DNA from: Roseitalea porphyridii | GTDB lineage: Bacteria; Pseudomonadota; Alphaproteobacteria; Rhizobiales; Rhizobiaceae | NCBI RefSeq assembly: GCF_004331955.1 | Contig: NZ_CP036532.1 | Span: 2,232,001-2,296,000, forward strand | DNA length: 64,000 nt | Direction of reading: 5' to 3' | Shown here: one piece after another, positions 59,836 through 64,000 of the stretch | Position numbering within the stretch: the stretch's first letter is position 1 | Layout of the letters: every line of letters begins with the position of its first letter | Position numbers and translations under genes: made by a program | Notes under the pieces: generated by a model | What the model was told of the DNA's origin: nothing | Databases searched by the model: none | Seen by the model: the letters and a program-made list of their open reading frames with translations, nothing else

Positions 59836-61713
59836 ATGCGGGGAGGAACGCACAACGGCGCGGTGCGCAACCACGCCATCATCTGGCTTGCCGGCATCAT
59901 GGTGGTCGCCCTGGCGATCAGCATCGCCGCGCTGCCGCGCCTCGAACGCACCTTCATGCTGCAGGCCGGCGAGCGCAGCGAGGCGACGCTCCGCCTCGCC
60001 GTGCAGGGGCTCGAGGGCGCGTTGCGCCGCTACGAGCCGCTGCCCGCGCTGATCGCCGAACGGCCCGTCCTGCGCGATCTTCTGCGCGATCCCGACAATG
60101 CCGACCTGCGCACCCGCATCAACGAGGAACTGCGGCAGACGGCCGACGACGTCGCCGCATCGGATGTCTATCTGATGGACCGCAGCGGGCTGACGCTGGT
60201 CGCCAGCAACCATCACAAGGAGCTGTCCTTCGTCGGCCGCAGTTTCTACTACCGGCCCTATTTCACCGAAGCGCTGGCCGGCGGCATCGGCCGCTATTTC
60301 GCCCTTGGCACCACTTCTGGCGAGCGTGGCTATTTCTTCGCCACCCCGGTGTTCGAGGGGCAGACGGTCCTCGGCGTCGTCGCGGTCAAGTTCACCGTCG
60401 ACGCCTTCGAGGACGCCTGGCGCGCCGGCGACACCGACATCATCGTCAGCGACGCCAACGACGTGATCTTCATGTCGAACCGCGCCGACTGGCATTTCCG
60501 CACCCTGTCACCCCTTTCGGACCGGGCCCTCGAAGAGATCACCACCAACCGGCAGTACCCGCTCGACGAACTGCATCCGCTCGATCTGGAGCGCACGCCG
60601 ATCGCCGGCCGCATCTCCCACGTCGAGATCGCGACCGACGCGGGCGCCGAGAGCTTCGTCACCAGCGCCACCCCGATCGCCGAGACCGGCTGGAACGTCG
60701 CTATCCTGACGCCGACCGCGCCGGCGCGCGCGCAGGCGCTGGCGACACTCGCCGTGCTCGTCCTCGTCATCCTGTTCGCCGGACTGATCGCGGCCGTGTT
60801 CATCCAGCGTCGGGCCCGGCTCGTCGAACGGCTCGAAGCGCAGCGCGCCACCCAGGAACTGCTGGAACGGCGCGTTGCCGAGCGCACCGCCGACCTCAAC
60901 ACGGCCAACAGCAAGCTGCGCGGGGAGATCGAGGAACGCAAGGCGACCGAGCAGCGCCTGCGCGCCACCCAGGCCGAACTGGTCCAGGCCGGCAAGCTCG
61001 CCGCGCTCGGCCAGATGTCGGCCGCGCTCAGCCACGAGTTCAACCAGCCGCTCGCCGCGGTGAAGACCTATGCCGACAACGCCGCCGCCTTCCTCGATCG
61101 CGGCCGCACCGAGGACGCGCGCGACAATGTCGGACGCATCTCGCAGATGGCCGACCGCATGGCCGCCATTTCCCGGCACCTGCGCAATTTCGCCCGCCGC
61201 CCGCAGCAGAAGATCGGGCCGATCCCGCTTGTCGCCGTGATCGACGACGCGCTCGGGCTGATGGCCGCGCGACTGAAGGCAGCGCGCGCCGATGTCGCCG
61301 TCGACCGGCCGGCCGACGAGATCTGGGTGATGGGCGGCCATGTCCGCCTGCAGCAGGTGATCGTCAACCTGCTCGGCAACGCGCTCGACGCCATGGACCA
61401 GTCGGACGACCGGCGCATCGCGCTTGCGATCGAGGAAGAGGAAGGCCGCTGCCGGATCATGGTGCGCGACCACGGGCCGGGCCTCGACGCCGACCTGCAC
61501 GAGAAGGTGTTCGATCCCTTCTTCACCACCAAGAGCCCGGGCAAGGGGCTGGGGCTGGGCCTTTCGATCTCCTACAACATCATTCGCGATTTCGGCGGCT
61601 CGCTGTCGGCGCGCAACCATCGCGAAGGCGGCGCGGTCTTCACCGTCGATCTTGCCCGCACCGCCGCGCCCGATCAGGCCGCGCACACGCTTCAGACGGT
61701 GGCCGCCGAATGA
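59836..61713 (+). CDS. dctB: C4-dicarboxylate-type sensor histidine kinase DctB
   Basis: A 625-residue membrane kinase. One N-terminal helix (about 13-33) and one near 300-325 bracket a periplasmic double-PAS sensor with YLMDRSGLTLVASNH and FVGRSFYYRPYF, the DctB hallmark. A coiled coil leads to the HisKA box ALSHEFNQPLAAVKTYADNA and an HATPase domain with GLGLGLSISYNI. It overlaps dctD by four bases. DctB senses succinate-type acids; whether this one does so or senses the TAXI substrate is open. Confidence 0.9.
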   Translation: MRGGTHNGAVRNHAIIWLAGIMVVALAISIAALPRLERTFMLQAGERSEATLRLAVQGLEGALRRYEPLPALIAERPVLRDLLRDPDNADLRTRINEELRQTADDVAASDVYLMDRSGLTLVASNHHKELSFVGRSFYYRPYFTEALAGGIGRYFALGTTSGERGYFFATPVFEGQTVLGVVAVKFTVDAFEDAWRAGDTDIIVSDANDVIFMSNRADWHFRTLSPLSDRALEEITTNRQYPLDELHPLDLERTPIAGRISHVEIATDAGAESFVTSATPIAETGWNVAILTPTAPARAQALATLAVLVLVILFAGLIAAVFIQRRARLVERLEAQRATQELLERRVAERTADLNTANSKLRGEIEERKATEQRLRATQAELVQAGKLAALGQMSAALSHEFNQPLAAVKTYADNAAAFLDRGRTEDARDNVGRISQMADRMAAISRHLRNFARRPQQKIGPIPLVAVIDDALGLMAARLKAARADVAVDRPADEIWVMGGHVRLQQVIVNLLGNALDAMDQSDDRRIALAIEEEEGRCRIMVRDHGPGLDADLHEKVFDPFFTTKSPGKGLGLGLSISYNIIRDFGGSLSARNHREGGAVFTVDLARTAAPDQAAHTLQTVAAE

Positions 61714-63074
61714 CCGGCGAAACGGTTCTGTTCGTCGACGACGAGGAGCATCTGCGGCTTGCCGCCGCGCAGTCGCTGCAACTGGCCGACCTGGACGTGA
61801 CCTGCCTCGATCAGGCCGACAAGGCGCTCGCGCTGGTCGGCCGCAGCTTTCCCGGCGTCCTGGTCACCGACATCCGCATGCCCGGCATGGACGGCATCGA
61901 CCTGATGCGCCGGTCGCTGGAGATCGACCCGGAATTCCCGGTGATCCTGGTGACCGGCCACGGCGATGTCGAACTCGCCGTCCAGTGCATGCGCGAGGGC
62001 GCCTACGATTTCCTCGAAAAGCCCTATGCGCCAAGCCGGCTCGTGGACACGGTCAGGCGGGCGCTCGACAAGCGCCGGCTGACGCTTGAGAACCGCGCGC
62101 TGCGCTCGCAGGTCGGCGGCCGCGACGCGATCGAGGCGCGCCTGACCGGCCGCAGCGCACAGATGGTGGCGCTGCGCCACCGCATCCGCGCGATCGCCGA
62201 AACCGAGGCGGACGTGCTGATCGTCGGCGCCACCGGCACCGGCAAGGAAGTGGCCGCGCGCGCCCTGCACCGGGCCAGCAGCCGCAGCGAACGTCCTTTC
62301 GTGCACATCAATTGCGCCGCGCTGCCCGAGGCGCTGATCGAGAGCGAACTGTTCGGCCACGAGGCCGGCGCCTTCCCCGGCGCGACGCGGGCCCGGTATG
62401 GCAAGTTCGAGCACGGGCGCGGCGGCACCGTGTTCCTCGACGAGATCGAATCGATGCCCCAGCCGATGCAGGCGAAGCTGCTGCATGTGGTCCAGGATCG
62501 CGCCATCACGCGGCTGGGCTCCAACGATCCGGTCGAGCTCGATGTCCGTTTCATCGCTGCCAGCAAGACCGATCTCGAGGCCGCGGCCGCCGCCGGCCGG
62601 TTCCGCAGCGACCTGCTCTACCGGCTGAACGTCGTCACGCTGCGCGTGCCCGACCTCACCGAGCGCCGGGAGGACGTGCCGCGCCTGTTCGTCCAGCTCG
62701 TCAACGAAGCGGCCGCCCGCTACAAGCGCCCTGCCCCGGCCATTCCCGGCGCCGTGCTCAACGCGGTCGCCGCGCGCGACTGGCCCGGCAATGTGCGCGA
62801 GCTGCGCAACGCGGCGGACCGGTTCGCGCTCGGCCTCGATCTGGACATCGGCGTCAACGGCGTCGGCGCAGGACCCGGTACGGCGCCGGTCAGTCTCGCC
62901 GAGCAACTCGCCGAGCACGAGAAGGCCCTGATCGCGGCCAGCCTCACCGCCCACGCCGGCAGCCTCAAGGAGACCTACGAGGCGCTCGGCCTTTCGCGAA
63001 AGGCGCTCTACGAGAAGATGCAGAAATACGGCCTGTCGCGCGATGCCTTTACGACGGACGAGGCCGGCGCCTGA
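61710..63074 (+). CDS. dctD: Sigma-54-dependent response regulator DctD
   Basis: A 454-residue NtrC-class regulator. The receiver domain has its phosphorylation site at D54 (VLVTDIRMPGMDG). The AAA+ domain has Walker A GATGTGKE (173-180) and Walker B VFLDE (241-245). The sigma-54 contact loop, usually GAFTGA, reads GAFPGA at 220-225. A C-terminal Fis-type helix-turn-helix includes KETYEALGLSRKALYEKM. It is coupled to dctB and followed by sites that could be its own binding sites. Confidence 0.92.
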   Translation: MTGETVLFVDDEEHLRLAAAQSLQLADLDVTCLDQADKALALVGRSFPGVLVTDIRMPGMDGIDLMRRSLEIDPEFPVILVTGHGDVELAVQCMREGAYDFLEKPYAPSRLVDTVRRALDKRRLTLENRALRSQVGGRDAIEARLTGRSAQMVALRHRIRAIAETEADVLIVGATGTGKEVAARALHRASSRSERPFVHINCAALPEALIESELFGHEAGAFPGATRARYGKFEHGRGGTVFLDEIESMPQPMQAKLLHVVQDRAITRLGSNDPVELDVRFIAASKTDLEAAAAAGRFRSDLLYRLNVVTLRVPDLTERREDVPRLFVQLVNEAAARYKRPAPAIPGAVLNAVAARDWPGNVRELRNAADRFALGLDLDIGVNGVGAGPGTAPVSLAEQLAEHEKALIAASLTAHAGSLKETYEALGLSRKALYEKMQKYGLSRDAFTTDEAGA

Positions 63075-63089
63075 CGGGGCGGCTGCCCG

Positions 63090-63140
63090 TGTGTCGATTT
63101 CCGCCCACTTTGGCGGGGCGCATGTGTCGTATTCCGCCCA
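63090..63140 (+). promoter_or_regulatory. Tandem DctD-like upstream activation sites
   Basis: TGTGTCGATTTCCGCCCA (63090-63107) and TGTGTCGTATTCCGCCCA (63123-63140) match at 16 of 18 positions and are 33 bases apart, three helical turns. Each is an imperfect dyad (TGTGxCG with CCGCxCA), the form of rhizobial DctD sites upstream of dctA, which also occur as a tandem pair. They lie just after dctD and before a sigma-54 promoter candidate. Confidence 0.7.
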
Positions 63141-63159
63141 TCGGCGCGCGGTTTTCGCA

Positions 63160-63176
63160 CTGGCGCCGGTTTTGCC
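63160..63176 (+). promoter_or_regulatory. Sigma-54 promoter candidate for the TAXI transporter gene
   Basis: CTGGCGCCGGTTTTGCC keeps the invariant GG (63162-63163) and GC (63174-63175) with 10 bases between them, and most of the TGGCAC-N5-TTGC consensus. It is 22 bases downstream of the second DctD-like site. The match is good but not perfect, with A to G at the sixth base. Confidence 0.65.
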
Positions 63177-63242
63177 GCCCGACCGCTGTTGCGTCGCGGT
63201 GGCGCCGGGCTCAAAGCGGCGCCCATGTCCGCGTTCCGGACA

Positions 63243-63264
63243 CGGACGGGAGGAGGCCCGTCCG
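63243..63264 (+). promoter_or_regulatory. Hairpin in the TAXI-gene leader
   Basis: CGGACGGG and CCCGTCCG form a perfect 8-bp stem whose six-base loop is AGGAGG. The true ribosome site, also AGGAGG, lies at 63306-63311, five bases before the ATG. The hairpin may simply stabilise the leader. No regulatory role is known. Confidence 0.35.
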
Positions 63265-63316
63265 GCAAACGGCCGACGCCGCCATGCGGCGGGCCGCGTA
63301 TCAACAGGAGGATCTC

Positions 63317-64000
63317 ATGAAACTGTCTCAGATGATGTCGGCTGTCGCCCTCGTCGCGCTCACCGCCACGGCGGCTGGCGCGCAGGATCGCGAAGGCTGG
63401 CCGGAGAGCTTCACGGTCGGCACCGCCAGCCAGGGCGGCACCTATTTCGCCTACGGTTCGGGCTGGGCCAACCTGGTCGCCGAGGAACTGGGCCTTTCGG
63501 GCGGCGGCGAGGTGACCGGCGGACCGATGCAGAACATGGCGCTCGTACACACGGGCGAAGCCGCATTCGGCATGACCACGATGGGACCGGCCGCCGAATC
63601 GATCGCCGGCACGAACCCGATCGCGCCGGGTCTCGAAATGACCAATGCGTGCGCGATGTTCCCGATGTACCAGACGCCGTTCTCGGTGACCGCGCTGTCC
63701 TCGTCGGGCATCGGCTCGATCGCCGACATTCCCGCCGGCGCCAAGATCGGCTTCGGCCCGGCAGGCTCGACCTCGGACACCTACTTCCCGCGCATGATGG
63801 AAACGCTCGGCGTCGAATTCGAACGGCGCAACGGCGGCTGGTCCGACCTTGGCGGCCAGCTGCAGGACGGCCTGCTCGACGTGATCGCGTTCGCCGCCGG
63901 CGTGCCGGTTCCGGCGGTCAGCCAGCTCGAGGTGCAGACCGACATCAACATCATCGAGTTCACCGAGGAAGAGCAGGCGCAGATCATGGAGGCTTTCCCG
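63317..64000 (+). CDS. TAXI family TRAP transporter solute-binding protein (3' partial)
   Basis: The first 228 codons of a periplasmic binding protein; the gene continues past the window. A signal peptide of about 22 residues ends AGA-QD. The TAXI fold is clear from VGTASQGGTYFAYGSGWANL, GGPMQNMALVHTGEAAFGM and the AKIGFGPAGSTSDTYFPRM segment. AGGAGG five bases before the ATG is a strong ribosome site. It follows dctBD behind a sigma-54 promoter candidate. TAXI proteins bind glutamate, 2-oxoglutarate or other acids; this ligand is unknown. Confidence 0.88.
   Translation, partial: MKLSQMMSAVALVALTATAAGAQDREGWPESFTVGTASQGGTYFAYGSGWANLVAEELGLSGGGEVTGGPMQNMALVHTGEAAFGMTTMGPAAESIAGTNPIAPGLEMTNACAMFPMYQTPFSVTALSSSGIGSIADIPAGAKIGFGPAGSTSDTYFPRMMETLGVEFERRNGGWSDLGGQLQDGLLDVIAFAAGVPVPAVSQLEVQTDINIIEFTEEEQAQIMEAFP

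Overview
The window is a GC-rich stretch of an alphaproteobacterial chromosome, most likely Hyphomicrobiales (rhizobial order). Supporting this are the CobT/CobS pair with rhizobial-type N-termini, a PdhS/PleC/DivJ-like histidine kinase, PcaQ-type control of 4-hydroxybenzoate/protocatechuate genes, and co-located paa and box clusters. Genes are tightly packed with many ATGA overlaps. I saw no IS elements, prophage, CRISPR array, rRNA or tRNA. Species cannot be assigned from this sequence alone.

Layout. 1-3833: translationally coupled molybdenum-cofactor operon (fdhD, mobA, mobB, moeA) ending in a cytochrome b561-type membrane protein. 3976-6388: polar amino-acid ABC importer (binding protein, attenuator-like hairpin, two permeases, no ATPase). 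6520-15653: housekeeping genes (hydroxyisobutyrate-type dehydrogenase, Lrp regulator, uracil-DNA glycosylase-like protein, SNase-like nuclease, sensor kinase, cobT/cobS, DUF1289, retropepsin-like protease, TauE exporter, dusA). 15792-22081: succinate-semialdehyde dehydrogenase, then a tandem glycine riboswitch driving gcvT-gcvH-gcvP. 22100-24571: copper ATPase behind a CueR-type promoter.

24628-56316 is an aromatic-catabolism island of about 32 kb with three routes. (i) pcaQ, pobA-pcaC-pcaH-pcaG-BKACE and a convergent pcaB degrade 4-hydroxybenzoate via protocatechuate. (ii) paaG-paaI-paaK-paaR on the plus strand and paaABCDE-paaZ on the minus strand form the phenylacetyl-CoA epoxide pathway. 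(iii) boxA/B/C, boxR, a benzoate-CoA ligase and several accessory genes form the benzoyl-CoA epoxide pathway, preceded by a TRAP transporter. A FadB-like bifunctional enzyme and a beta-ketoadipyl-CoA thiolase can serve the shared lower pathway. Two operator families tie the island together: near-palindromes around ACCGACCGGTCGGT at the paaG, paaA and thiolase promoters (probably PaaR), and TGCA-N6-TGCA repeats upstream of boxR, boxC and the DUF4863-ligase operon (probably BoxR).

The right end holds a DltABC-like trio (adenylating enzyme, MBOAT acyltransferase, carrier protein) that is unusual for a Gram-negative, then a DctB/DctD two-component pair next to a TAXI-type TRAP binding protein. 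That gene has a sigma-54 promoter candidate and two tandem DctD-like sites, and it runs off the window. The least explained items are a 54-residue cysteine-rich protein between boxB and boxA, the Dlt-like trio, and the DUF4863/DUF309/hydrolase genes of the box operon.
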